In this document: in pieces, positions 1 through 8,669 of the stretch
Numbering within the stretch: the first letter of the stretch is position 1
Layout of the letters: each line of letters begins with the position of its first letter
Assembly (NCBI GenBank): GCA_028869255.1
Contig: CP110972.1
Span: 4,779,001-4,843,000, forward strand
Source of the DNA: Pseudomonas poae
Lineage (GTDB): Bacteria; Pseudomonadota; Gammaproteobacteria; Pseudomonadales; Pseudomonadaceae
Direction of reading: 5' to 3'
Length of the DNA: 64,000 nt
Position numbers and translations under genes: made by a program
Notes under the pieces: generated by a model
The model's database searches: none
Told to the model about the DNA's origin: nothing
Seen by the model: the letters and a program-made list of their open reading frames with translations, nothing else

Positions 1-602
1 GGGCCTGGCAGAATATCTGGAGCCATTTGCCTTATACGCTGAAGCAAGCTTTCGGGAACACCTTTGAAGACAACCAACGTACCCAGATTGATAAGTGGCT
101 GGAGCAACTGAACCTATACGCGACTGCACTGGATCAAAATAAAAGCTCCAATGCCCTTTTTCCTGATGCCTTTCATATATCGGACCCGGTCGAAACCATC
201 TGTGGGAGCTGTAAAAAGACCTACATTGAATCCAAAAAGTGGGTACTCACAAGAAAATCCACCCGCTGCTCCCAGTGCCAACGCCGAGCAAATGTGGAAG
301 AGATGGCTCGTGAAAGCCAGAAGGAAATCGAGCGAGCCCAGCAGCGTCCGCCTCCCCCAACGATAACAATCGCCGCGCCGCAGCACACAAAACCGACGCA
401 ACCTCGTGCTATCCAAACTATTGCACCGCCAATACCACGTAACCCGCCCTCTGTGTCGCCGGCAAAGGTTGTAATAAGACAGCCACAAAGACACGTTACT
501 TCACCTCGGCCAGAACCCAAAAAAACGATAGCTAAAAAACCAGACTCCGCGAAGAGTGTTCTTTTCCGGTTGCTCAACCTTCTCCTGAAACGCTTTTTAT
601 AA
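1..602 (+). CDS. C-terminal part of a probable Ser/Thr protein kinase of a TerY-P triad (5' end outside window)
   Basis: The reading frame is open from base 3, so the gene starts before the window; a TTG at 27 is the first possible internal start. About 200 residues are visible. The first part resembles the tail that follows the kinase domain in YegI-like kinases: a helical segment with a conserved WLEQL, then a Cys4 zinc-ribbon-like pattern (CGSC at about residues 59-62 and CSQC at about 81-84, counted from TTG 27). A Pro/Thr/Arg-rich disordered linker follows, ending in a basic-hydrophobic tail. No kinase catalytic motif lies inside the window, so the kinase call rests on the vWA and PP2C genes just downstream, the known partners of such kinases. 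Base composition is visibly AT-richer than the genes after 2.1 kb. Confidence 0.5.
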   Translation, partial: AWQNIWSHLPYTLKQAFGNTFEDNQRTQIDKWLEQLNLYATALDQNKSSNALFPDAFHISDPVETICGSCKKTYIESKKWVLTRKSTRCSQCQRRANVEEMARESQKEIERAQQRPPPPTITIAAPQHTKPTQPRAIQTIAPPIPRNPPSVSPAKVVIRQPQRHVTSPRPEPKKTIAKKPDSAKSVLFRLLNLLLKRFL

Positions 603-624
603 ACACTCTCACAAGGATGATTAC

Positions 625-1299
625 ATGCAGGAAGACTACGTACTTCGTCAGGAAGACCTCCTCGAAAACCCAACAGCGCGGGTTCCGATCTGCCTGGTGC
701 TGGATACCAGCGGCTCTATGGACGGTTCGCCAATTGCAGAACTTCAATCGGGTGTGCAGATGTTTTTCGACGCTATCCGTGCAGATGAAGTAGCTCAATA
801 TGCCGCTGAGATTTGTATCGTCACATTCGGTGGCACCGCCCAAAAATCGTTGGACTTCAACTCGATTGAACGCCAGGACGTTCCACCCTTGGTAGCTAGC
901 GGAATGACACCCATGGGACATGGCGTCAGCATCGCACTGGATCTGCTCGAAGCGCGAAAAGAAGACTACAAACGCGCCGGCGTTGATTACTACCAACCTT
1001 GGATGGTCATCATGACGGATGGGGAACCTACAGATGACATATCTTCAGCAGCCGCTCGAGTAGTCAGCCTGACTGAAAAACGAACACTCACTGTTTTCCC
1101 GATTGCTATTGGTCCGGCAGCCAACCTTGAGTATCTCAAACAGTTTTCACCGAAACGCCCACCACTTCGCTTGAAGGGCCTGAACTTCAACGAATTCTTC
1201 CTTTGGCTCAGCCGCAGTGTTTCACGCGTTTCACAATCGACACCGGGAGATGAAGTAACACTGGATACAGCCGGTATCGCCGCCTGGGGGCACATCTAA
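625..1299 (+). CDS. TerY-like von Willebrand factor A domain protein
   Basis: This 224-residue protein is essentially one vWA domain with a complete metal-ion-dependent adhesion site: DTSGS at residues 27-31, a Thr at about 95 (GMTPMG) and the Asp of MTDGEPTDD at about 132. These match TerY/YegL proteins of tellurite-resistance-type stress systems, where the vWA domain is thought to bind partners through a metal. The ATG at 625 follows an AAGGATG ribosome site and lies 22 bp after the kinase-like gene; the phosphatase gene starts 5 bp downstream. The tight spacing indicates one operon in which kinase and phosphatase probably modify this protein or its partners. The target is unknown. Confidence 0.85.
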   Translation: MQEDYVLRQEDLLENPTARVPICLVLDTSGSMDGSPIAELQSGVQMFFDAIRADEVAQYAAEICIVTFGGTAQKSLDFNSIERQDVPPLVASGMTPMGHGVSIALDLLEARKEDYKRAGVDYYQPWMVIMTDGEPTDDISSAAARVVSLTEKRTLTVFPIAIGPAANLEYLKQFSPKRPPLRLKGLNFNEFFLWLSRSVSRVSQSTPGDEVTLDTAGIAAWGHI

Positions 1300-1304
1300 A
1301 AACC

Positions 1305-2081
1305 ATGACCAGCACCGTTCTAGATTACCGTGCTCTTACTGCCTGCGCGTTCATCGCAGGCAGTTCGCACGCGAAAACGCAAACCCCTTGCCAAGACTTT
1401 GTAGCCGCCCGGCGCGTGAAGGGGATCACATGTATTGCGCTTGCTGATGGTGCAGGATCCCGATCCAGATCCGAGGAGGGAGCGAAGGTCGTAGTGAATA
1501 CGATGCTGGCTTATATTTGCAGGCACTTCGAAACACTGTGGAAAATGGCTGAAAACAACCCCGTGACGGCTGCCGAAGAAGTTATCTCCCGATGCATGAA
1601 AGCTCTACAACTGAAGGCTGTGGAGCTGGAATGCAATGCTGATGACCTGGCAAGCACACTGTTGTTTGTCGCGCACAGCCATGGACGTTATTTGGCTGCT
1701 CACTTGGGAGACGGGCTTATAGCGATGGTTGATTCAGAAGGACAGGCCCACGTACTTTCACTCCCGGATAACGGCGAGTTCACAAATACCACAGTATTTG
1801 TCACGGACCCACGCGCCGTACCTAGACTACGAATTTATTGTGGCCTAACTCAGGATCATGCGGGATTCATGATCATGAGTGACGGGGCAGCAGAAAGCCT
1901 TTACCAAAAAGTCACTACAACACCTGCACCCGCTATCAAGAAATTATTGGAATGGAATATCCGCTTACCAAGGAAAAAAATGAAAGCGGTTCTAGAGGGT
2001 AACCTCGGCGACTCCATTGCCAGTAAAACCTCGGATGACTGCGCGGTTGGACTGCTGTCGGTACTGCGTCAGACGCAATAA
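1305..2081 (+). CDS. PP2C-family Ser/Thr protein phosphatase of the TerY-P triad
   Basis: This 258-residue protein has the metal-binding landmarks of PP2C phosphatases: SSHAKTQTPCQD near residues 20-31, ALADGAGS at about 45-52, a central MSDGA and a C-terminal SDDCAV. It is a stand-alone catalytic domain like E. coli PphC (YegK), with no membrane segment or sensor domain. It starts 5 bp after the vWA gene and should reverse phosphorylation by the kinase whose end lies at the window edge. The end of the gene is 40 bp from the convergent LuxR gene with no clear terminator between. The AT-rich block ends here, so 2081-2122 looks like the border of an accessory insertion. Confidence 0.85.
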   Translation: MTSTVLDYRALTACAFIAGSSHAKTQTPCQDFVAARRVKGITCIALADGAGSRSRSEEGAKVVVNTMLAYICRHFETLWKMAENNPVTAAEEVISRCMKALQLKAVELECNADDLASTLLFVAHSHGRYLAAHLGDGLIAMVDSEGQAHVLSLPDNGEFTNTTVFVTDPRAVPRLRIYCGLTQDHAGFMIMSDGAAESLYQKVTTTPAPAIKKLLEWNIRLPRKKMKAVLEGNLGDSIASKTSDDCAVGLLSVLRQTQ

Positions 2082-2121
2082 TCAGAAGTTTTCCATCCCT
2101 GGTCGGCAAATTTTTGAAGCC

Positions 2122-4847
2122 TCACAACAACCCCATCTCCTGCGCCCGCGCCACTGCCTGCGTACGTCGCTCGACCCCCAGCTTGCTGTTGATATGGCTC
2201 GCGTGGGTCTTGACCGTGTGCAGGGAGATGAACAGCCGGTTGCTGATTTCCTGGTTGGAGCAGCCCTCAGCGATGAGCTGCAATACCGCGAGCTCCCGGG
2301 CGCTCAAGGTTTCATGGTTAGCGGGGGTTTCGATGACGGCGGTGGCGGGCAGCTGCGCCATGAGGCTCTGGTTCAGCAGGCCATCGGAGTCCTTGCCGAG
2401 TCGCTCGCGCATCCATTCCGGATGGCTTTCCAACAGCCGCTGGAAGGGTTGCAGCGCGCCGCCTGCGCCCGCCTCAAGGGCTCGGGCAAAAACCGCCCGC
2501 GCCTTGGCTTCCTGGCCGCTGTCCAGCAGCAATTGCGCCTGTTGGGTCAGGGCCATCAGGGCAATCATCTGGCGCCCGCTGTTGTGCGCCTGTTGCGCCA
2601 ACGCCTCGAGCCGTTGCAGGGCAGCATCGGTTTGATAGCGAGTGGCATCCAGCGCCGCCTGTTGCAGCCCGATATGTTGCGGCAAATGCGGATGAAACTC
2701 CGGCGCCGCGGCGGCATGTTCACCGTTGTAGGTTTGCCCCAGGCGGGTCAGCCAGGCGTCGGCCAGGTCGGTGCGGCCCTGGGCCAGCCACAATTCGCAT
2801 TTGATCAGGGTGATCATCGCCAAGTAGTAGATCGGCGGCACGTCCCAGATGTGCATCAAGCGTTCGGCTTCAGCGAGTTCGGCGAAGGCTGTGGGAAAGT
2901 CACCGCGCCGCCCTTCGAAACTGGCAATCACGCAATGCCCGATCAACACGCTGATATCGCGGCAGGCGCGGGCTTCGGCGAGGCCCGCTCGCAGGCGGGC
3001 AAGCCCGGCTTCGGTCTGGAACCGCACCAGCAGCAAGTAGCCTTCATAGAGCGACAACCGCGCACGCACCGCGTATAGCCGTTGCGGCGCCAGGCCATGC
3101 AGGCGTTGCAGGCCCTGGCGCACTTCATCCAGGGAACGCAGGATTTCGCCGCGCGCCTGCAGCACCCGCGCACGGTCGTAATGGGCCAGGGCCTCGAACA
3201 GCGGGTTGCCGACGCGCTGCGCCAGCTCCAAGGATTCGCGATTCAGGCCACGGGCACGCCACAGGTCGGCATCGACAATGGCCAGATTGGACAGGGTCGA
3301 CAGGCACATCAAACGCTGGCCGTAACGCCGTTGCGGCAGGCTTTCCAAGGCTTCGCTGCAATAACGCTGGGTCAGCTCGCGGTCCCCTCGCCCGCGCGCG
3401 ATGATCCCGCTCAACGCCAGCCATTGAGCCAGCATCGACTTTTGCGCGGTGGCCGTCGGCGCTGGCAGGAAACGGCTGAGATAGCTGGATAATTCCTCCG
3501 CCGCGTCCAGTTGGCAGGCCAGCCCCAGGGCCCAGCTGTACAGCACGATCAAGCGCGGCGTGCTGATCAGCAAGCTGTCGGGCAAGTCCATTTTCCAACG
3601 CAGCAGCATGCCGACATTTTGCTCGGCCAGCAGTTGCTCTTCGGACAGGTTCTGCACCAGGTTGGCCGCCACATCCAGGTGGCCGGCGCGCAACGCCTGC
3701 TCCACCGCCTCATCGATCAAGCCCTGGGCATTGAACCAGCGGCAAGCGCGCAGGTGCAGGCTGGCAGCCGGCAGCACATTGCTGCTGGCGCGCCGGGAGC
3801 GCAACAAGTCGGAGAACAGATGGTGATAACGAAACCAGTGGCCTTGCTCGTCCAGCGGCACCAGAAACACTTGGTGGGATTGCAGGTAACGCAGGATTTC
3901 GGCGCTGTCGTGGGCCTCCCGCACGGCGTCGCACAGCTCACTGCAAAAGCGCTCCTGGGGGCGGTGTCGAACAGGAACGCCTGCACTTCGGCCGGCAGGC
4001 AGTCGATCACCTCTTCGAGCAGGTAATCGCGGATCAGCCCTTCGCCACCGTGCAGGCTTTGCGGCAGGGTACCTTCGCTGCCCGCCTCGGAAGCGGCCAG
4101 CAGCCAGAAGCGCAGGCCGGCCACCCAACCCTCGCTGCGGCGGATCAGGTTGTCGAGGGCCTCGCCGCGCAAGGAACTGCTGTGACGGTCCAGCACGGCC
4201 AGGGATTCGGCATGGGTCAGGCGCAGGTCCTGTTCATGCAGCTCCAGCAAATGCCGCGACAGCCGCAGCCGCGCCAGATGCCAGTCCGGGCGCTGGCGAC
4301 TGGTCACCAGCACCAGAAGGCCATCGGGCAAATGGTTGAGGAAAAACTGCAGGCAGCGATCGAGCACCGGACCCTGGGCCAGATGGTAGTCATCCAGCAC
4401 CAGTAACAGCGGCGCGCGGGTAGAGAGGTGCGCGGTCAGCTCATCGAGCAGGCCATCGAGCCATTCTTCAAAGGCGAAGGGCTGATGGCGTTGACGCATT
4501 TTCAGCAGACCCAGGGATTGGGCACCGAGTTGCGGGAAGTATTGCTGCAAGCCGTCGAGCAGGCGCTCGAGGAAGCGGCCGGGGTCATTGTCCCGGGGGC
4601 TCAGGCCCAGCCACAGGCTTTGCCAGTGAGCCGGCAGGCTCTGGCAGAACTCTACCGCCAACGAACTCTTGCCGAACCCCGCCGGTGCGCTGACCAGCAA
4701 CAGTCGCCCTTCCAGCCCGCCGGCCAGCCGTTCGCACAGGCGCGGCCGCAGCACGTAGCCGTCAGGCAGCGGTGGCCTGTAGAAGCGACCTTCCAGAGCT
4801 GGAATTACCGCGCTGGCAGGCCCTTGAATTCGGGACAGATCAGTCAT
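2122..4847 (-). pseudogene. MalT-type (LAL) LuxR-family ATP-dependent regulator, frameshifted as read
   Basis: Two overlapping minus-strand frames together encode one regulator of about 908 residues, the normal size of MalT/AlkS-type proteins. The N-terminal frame has a P-loop (SAPAGFGKSS) and a Walker B (LLLVLDDYH). The other frame has the TPR-like helical region and a C-terminal LuxR helix-turn-helix (LSARELAVLQLIAEG then HTVKTHASHINSKLG). The break is at a run of five G at 3957-3961 (C on the coding strand): one more C joins FLFDTAP to QERFCSELCDAVREA exactly as in relatives. The start is taken at 4847 (MTDLS); an upstream start at 4880 is possible. The gene lies downstream of, and codirectional with, the DUF1329, DUF1302 and acyl-CoA synthetase genes, which it probably controls. 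A sequencing error is likelier than real decay. Confidence 0.85.
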
Positions 4848-4963
4848 CGCCGGGCTCTTGTAGAAGGCTGTAGTCGGCACTGCAGATGTCCGCAGACTAG
4901 CGGTAAAAGCGGCAGGTTTGTAGATCTTTGCAACATTTGCCTGAAAAAGAACTGCGACAAAAA

Positions 4964-5055
4964 ATGTGGAAGGGGGCTGGCTCCCGATGGCGGCGGATCA
5001 GTCGATGCATCTTTTGACTGTCAGACCGCTATCGGGGGCAAGCCCCTCCCACATT
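4964..5055. repeat. Degenerate REP pair
   Basis: Two diverged REP arms face each other, GTGGAAGGGGGCTGGCTCC on the left and GGGGCAAGCCCCTCCCAC on the right. The pair lies between the LuxR regulator start and the end of the DUF1329 gene and could act as a weak transcript end for the latter. Confidence 0.7.
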
Positions 5056-5071
5056 TGGCGACAGCTATGGC

Positions 5072-6436
5072 TTAGCGAACACCGTCCTGGCGCAGGGCCG
5101 CCGGGGTGAAGTCGCTGGTGGTGGCGGTGAAGCCAAAGTCATAAGCCTGCTTCTCTTCGTTCTTCATGCCCAAGGCCAGGTAGCGGCCGGACTGCAGGTC
5201 GTAGAGGGTTTCCAGGGCGTACCACGGCACTTGCTTGTCGTAGTAGTTCTCGGCATGGGCTTCGGCGACGCGCCACAGTTGGCCACGGCCGTCGTAGTGG
5301 TCGATGACCGCCGCTTGCCAGGTGTCTTCGTCGATGAAGAAGTCACGCTTGGCATAGATGTGACGCTGGCCTTCCTTCAAGGTCGCGACCACATGCCAGA
5401 CGCGGCGCAGCTCATAGCGAGCGAGGTCCTGGTTGATGTGGCCGGCCTTGATGATGTCGGCGTACTTGAGCTTCGGATCGTCGATCTTGTAGCTGTTGGA
5501 GGCGATGTAAATCTCCTTCTTGCCTTCCAGTTTCCAGTCGTAGCGATCCGGCGCGCCGTTGTACATGTCGAGGTTGTCGGAGGTACGCAGGCCGTCGGCC
5601 GCGGTACCCGGGCCGTCATAGGACACTTGCGGCGCCCGGCGCACACGGCGCTGGCCGGCGTTGTAGACCCACGCCGAACGCGGCTCCTTCACCTGGTCCA
5701 GGGTTTCGTGCACCAACAGCACACCACCGGCCAGACGCGCTGGCGCAGTCACCTGCTGCTTGAAGTAGAACAACACGTTGCCCGGGTTTTTCGGGTCGAA
5801 GTCTTTCATTTTGTCGCGGAACACGAACTGGTCGCGGAAGTACACCAGGCTGTAGGAACCATTGGTTTGCGGCGTGGCCTGGGTGACCAGGCGCGTCACG
5901 CTGCCGCCGCGATAGCGGGTGATGTGGTTCCAGATGACTTCCACGCCGCTTTTCGGGATCGGGAACGGTACGGCCGTTTCGAAGTTCTCCAGGCCGTTGC
6001 CGCCGGACACCAGGTTGGTGGTGGTGGCGTTCTTCTTGATGGCGGCGAACACCTCCGCCGGCACGGTAGCGCCGCGATGGGTCGGATAAACCGGCATCTT
6101 GAAGGTTTCCGGGTAACGCTTGAACATCGCGTATTGGCCCGGCGCCAGCTTGTCTTTGTACTGCTCGACGTTTTGCGCGGTGATGGTGAACTGCGGTTGC
6201 TCGCTGGCATACGGGTTGGCCAGGAAGCCACGGGCATCCACGGCGCCGGCGTTGGTTGGCAGTGGCGACCATTTAGGAATGGTACCGGCGGCGTTACCGG
6301 CCATTTCAGCGCCCATCGGGGTCAGGGTGGTGCCCAGCTTGGACGCCTCATCCGCCGAGACTGCCGCCATGACGTTGGTCGCCAGGATCGACAGTCCAAG
6401 CACACCTACGTGCAACAGACTTTTAGTTATTTTCAT
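5072..6436 (-). CDS. DUF1329 family periplasmic protein
   Basis: This 454-residue protein has a clear Sec signal peptide (basic MKITK, a hydrophobic stretch, cleavage after NVMAA) and belongs to the DUF1329 family. Members are predicted periplasmic or outer-membrane-associated lipid carriers with a LolA/LolB-like fold, and they nearly always sit beside a DUF1302 gene. No enzyme motif is seen. It starts 43 bp after the DUF1302 gene with a GGAAGAA ribosome site, so the two should be co-transcribed and their products probably act together at the outer membrane. From remembered gene order, the set resembles PA3921-PA3924 of P. aeruginosa and PP_0763-PP_0766 of P. putida. The biochemical role is unproven. 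Confidence 0.85.
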   Translation of the reverse strand: MKITKSLLHVGVLGLSILATNVMAAVSADEASKLGTTLTPMGAEMAGNAAGTIPKWSPLPTNAGAVDARGFLANPYASEQPQFTITAQNVEQYKDKLAPGQYAMFKRYPETFKMPVYPTHRGATVPAEVFAAIKKNATTTNLVSGGNGLENFETAVPFPIPKSGVEVIWNHITRYRGGSVTRLVTQATPQTNGSYSLVYFRDQFVFRDKMKDFDPKNPGNVLFYFKQQVTAPARLAGGVLLVHETLDQVKEPRSAWVYNAGQRRVRRAPQVSYDGPGTAADGLRTSDNLDMYNGAPDRYDWKLEGKKEIYIASNSYKIDDPKLKYADIIKAGHINQDLARYELRRVWHVVATLKEGQRHIYAKRDFFIDEDTWQAAVIDHYDGRGQLWRVAEAHAENYYDKQVPWYALETLYDLQSGRYLALGMKNEEKQAYDFGFTATTSDFTPAALRQDGVR

Positions 6437-6479
6437 GTTCTGGTTCTTCCTGAAAATACATGCAGCTGAAAAAGTGTGC

Positions 6480-8339
6480 TTAGAAGTTCGCGCCGAAGCT
6501 CAGGGCAACAAAGTCTCGGTCATTCACCGTACTGAAATCCCCACCGAAGAAGTTGGTGTAGTTCAGACTGGCGGTATAGGTGTTTTGATATTCGGCATCC
6601 AGGCCAAGGCTGACGGCTTTACGGCCTTCTTCAAAGTTGGCGCCAGGACCTGGGGAGTAACCCTTGACGTCATGGGACCAGGCCACGTTTGGCTTGAGGT
6701 TTACGCCGGCGAAGACGTCCGGGTATTCCCAGATGGCACGGGCGCGGTAACCCCAGGAAGTGGCAGTGGTGAAGCCATCGTTGTTGCAGTTGGTGTTCAA
6801 CCCATTGGCGTTGCCCAGGCCGGCGCCTACGGCGGTCGAGTTATTGAGCGTATTACAGAAACCACCGGGCAATGTACCTGGACCAAACACCGGGTCGCGC
6901 CCATAACGCGCATCGGATTTACTTTCCAGGCCCCCCACGTGAGTCACCCCGATTTCACCAACGGTGGTCAAGCGGCTAGCGCCCATCACCTGATCAAAGA
7001 AGTGCGTGAACGTGGTCTGGAACTGCGTGACTTCCTTGCGGTTGTAACCGTGCAGGTCCTGACCCGGCGAACCCTTGAGTACGGAAGCGTTGCCAAAGCC
7101 GGGAATAGGCGTGACGCCGGCATAGAGTATGTCGGTAGTACTCAATTGAACCGGCGCATTTGGCCGGTAGCTCAACTCGCCGCTCCATGCGGTTCCGGTA
7201 GGCAGCGTGGTGGAAAAACTCAAACCATAAAGACGGATATCTTCCGGGTATTCGACGAAGTAGTTGGAGCTACCCGCCACAATCACCGGGCGCAACGCCG
7301 CCAATGGACCCAGAGGACGGCTGTACGCTGACGCGGGTGCCCCTTGCGCACTGAAAATCGGCGCACGGCTGTGATAGTTCATGAAGTACGCGCCGAACTC
7401 GGTGTCCAGCGGTTCGAAGTTATAGTGCATCGCTACGCCAAACTGGCCGCTGTCCCGAGCATCACGATCGGGGCCACGGCGCACCAGTACGCCTTCCTCA
7501 TTCACATCTACGCCCGCAGCATTGAGAGTGGGATAGGCTAAAGGCGAAATGCGCGAGCGCTTGCTCAAGACTCGAAGATTGTTGTCGCAACCATCAGATA
7601 TGACGTCTGGCTGCGAAAAGAACGTACCGCAGTTATCGGTAACCGTCTGGTCCCATTCCAACTGATAAAAAGCTTCCGCCGACAAGTTATCGGTCAGCGT
7701 CTGCGATACATAGAACATGTTGACCGGAATCAAGCCTTCCTTGACTTCAGCCCCCGGACGGCGGAACGCGGACACATCGATCGGGTTGATCGAGTTGATG
7801 CCGCCGCCGATGAAAGTACTTTCACCCCAGCTCACTACCTGCTTACCAAACCGCACGCTGCCGGGCTGATCGGCAATCGCGTAGTTGTGGTAGACGAACG
7901 CATCGAGAATCTGCCCGCCCGAGGACTTGGCGCCCTCTTTACGGTTGCTATCGCTGATGTCCTTGAACTCCCGGCTTTCATCCTTGAGCTCAAAGTCATA
8001 CCAGTACTTGCCACGCACAAACACACCGGTATCGCCGTACTTCAGTTCCAGGTCATGAATGCCCTTGAAGATCTTCGAGAACGTTTCGCCGCGTTTGAAA
8101 TTCAAGTGGCCGTCGTCGGAGGTCTGGGACAAACCGTTGCCGCCATTGTTGGCACCAATCAGATCCTGGTTGGGCTTAGCGGTAGACCAGCTCGCCCCCA
8201 CCGAAAGCGACGAGTCAAAACTCCCTTCGATTTCACCGATATTGAAACTGACGCCGAATGCGGGCCCGGCGAGCGTAGAGGCGAGACTGACGGCCAGGGG
8301 CAGTCTTGCCCGGCGCCAGAACTGGTTTACTGAGGTCAT
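6480..8339 (-). CDS. DUF1302 family protein, predicted outer-membrane beta-barrel
   Basis: The product is 619 residues with a signal peptide (cleavage near AGPAFG) followed by a long Gly/Asn/aromatic-rich region with many short alternating strands. It ends in Phe (FGANF), a typical outer-membrane barrel C-terminus. This pattern and the DUF1302 family suggest a pore or uptake barrel. It is upstream of and coupled to the DUF1329 gene and downstream of an acyl-CoA synthetase gene, which suggests import of a fatty or alkyl compound that the synthetase activates. The 5' leader carries an AACAATAA motif and, further up, a CRP/Vfr-like box, so the operon is probably under carbon-source control. Confidence 0.85.
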   Translation of the reverse strand: MTSVNQFWRRARLPLAVSLASTLAGPAFGVSFNIGEIEGSFDSSLSVGASWSTAKPNQDLIGANNGGNGLSQTSDDGHLNFKRGETFSKIFKGIHDLELKYGDTGVFVRGKYWYDFELKDESREFKDISDSNRKEGAKSSGGQILDAFVYHNYAIADQPGSVRFGKQVVSWGESTFIGGGINSINPIDVSAFRRPGAEVKEGLIPVNMFYVSQTLTDNLSAEAFYQLEWDQTVTDNCGTFFSQPDVISDGCDNNLRVLSKRSRISPLAYPTLNAAGVDVNEEGVLVRRGPDRDARDSGQFGVAMHYNFEPLDTEFGAYFMNYHSRAPIFSAQGAPASAYSRPLGPLAALRPVIVAGSSNYFVEYPEDIRLYGLSFSTTLPTGTAWSGELSYRPNAPVQLSTTDILYAGVTPIPGFGNASVLKGSPGQDLHGYNRKEVTQFQTTFTHFFDQVMGASRLTTVGEIGVTHVGGLESKSDARYGRDPVFGPGTLPGGFCNTLNNSTAVGAGLGNANGLNTNCNNDGFTTATSWGYRARAIWEYPDVFAGVNLKPNVAWSHDVKGYSPGPGANFEEGRKAVSLGLDAEYQNTYTASLNYTNFFGGDFSTVNDRDFVALSFGANF

Positions 8340-8358
8340 CGACGCTACTCCATGTGCA

Positions 8359-8366
8359 TTATTGTT
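8359..8366 (-). promoter_or_regulatory. Candidate Crc/Hfq catabolite-repression motif
   Basis: The minus-strand leader reads AACAATAA, an exact AAnAAnAA match, about 20 nt before the DUF1302 start codon. In Pseudomonas, Hfq with Crc binds such A-rich motifs near translation starts of catabolic genes. One 8-mer can occur by chance, so confidence is moderate. Confidence 0.45.
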
Positions 8367-8484
8367 ATGGCAGTGAGTTTTTTCTGTGATGCGTGTAACG
8401 GCCGGAATACAACGATTCCAATGCCGCTCGGCAGCCGAGCCCCCATGGCCCGAAGCGGAACATCCGTGAAAAACTCTGGAAGGG

Positions 8485-8490
8485 ACTATA
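8485..8490 (-). promoter_or_regulatory. Possible -10 element of the DUF1302-DUF1329 operon
   Basis: The minus strand reads TATAGT here; the region 17 bp upstream (ATCAAG) is a poor -35. A weak -35 is expected for an activator-dependent promoter, and a CRP/Vfr-like palindrome lies about 40 bp upstream. Confidence 0.35.
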
Positions 8491-8523
8491 GCCAGCAGGG
8501 GGTAGTGCTTGATCCCTCTAAAG

Positions 8524-8539
8524 TGTGATTTGCATCACC
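8524..8539 (-). promoter_or_regulatory. CRP/Vfr-like operator
   Basis: The sequence TGTGA-TTTGCA-TCACC has the CRP/Vfr spacing (TGTGA-N6-TCACA) with one mismatch. It lies about 185 bp before the DUF1302 start and upstream of the possible -10 at 8490. Confidence 0.5.
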
Positions 8540-8640
8540 GACCCGTCTGCCACAACCCTTTCGCCATGTCGGCGAGAGCCGACGCGGCAAGGATGGCTGA
8601 AAAATCGCAAATCACAAGTGAAGGCACGAGATAGAGCATT

Positions 8641-8661
8641 GCCGTGCCATACAGGCACGGC
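8641..8661 (-). terminator. Hairpin after the acyl-CoA synthetase gene
   Basis: A perfect 8-bp stem (GCCGTGCC with GGCACGGC) and a 5-base loop lie 9 bp beyond the stop codon. There is no U-tract, so termination would be partial and read-through into the DUF1302 operon is possible. Confidence 0.45.
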
Positions 8662-8669
8662 AAATCAGC

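Larger units (their letters stand above)
8340..8669. other. 330-bp regulatory intergenic region before the DUF1302 gene
   Basis: No gene is seen. On the minus strand it holds, in reading order, the hairpin after the acyl-CoA synthetase gene (8661-8641), a CRP/Vfr-like palindrome (8539-8524), a possible -10 hexamer TATAGT (8490-8485) and a leader of roughly 140 nt with a Crc/Hfq-like motif (8366-8359). Confidence 0.6.

Noticed and set aside
1..2081. A complete tellurite-resistance operon
   Set aside because: No TerB, TerC, TerD or TerZ-type gene lies in the window; only the kinase/vWA/phosphatase part can be supported.
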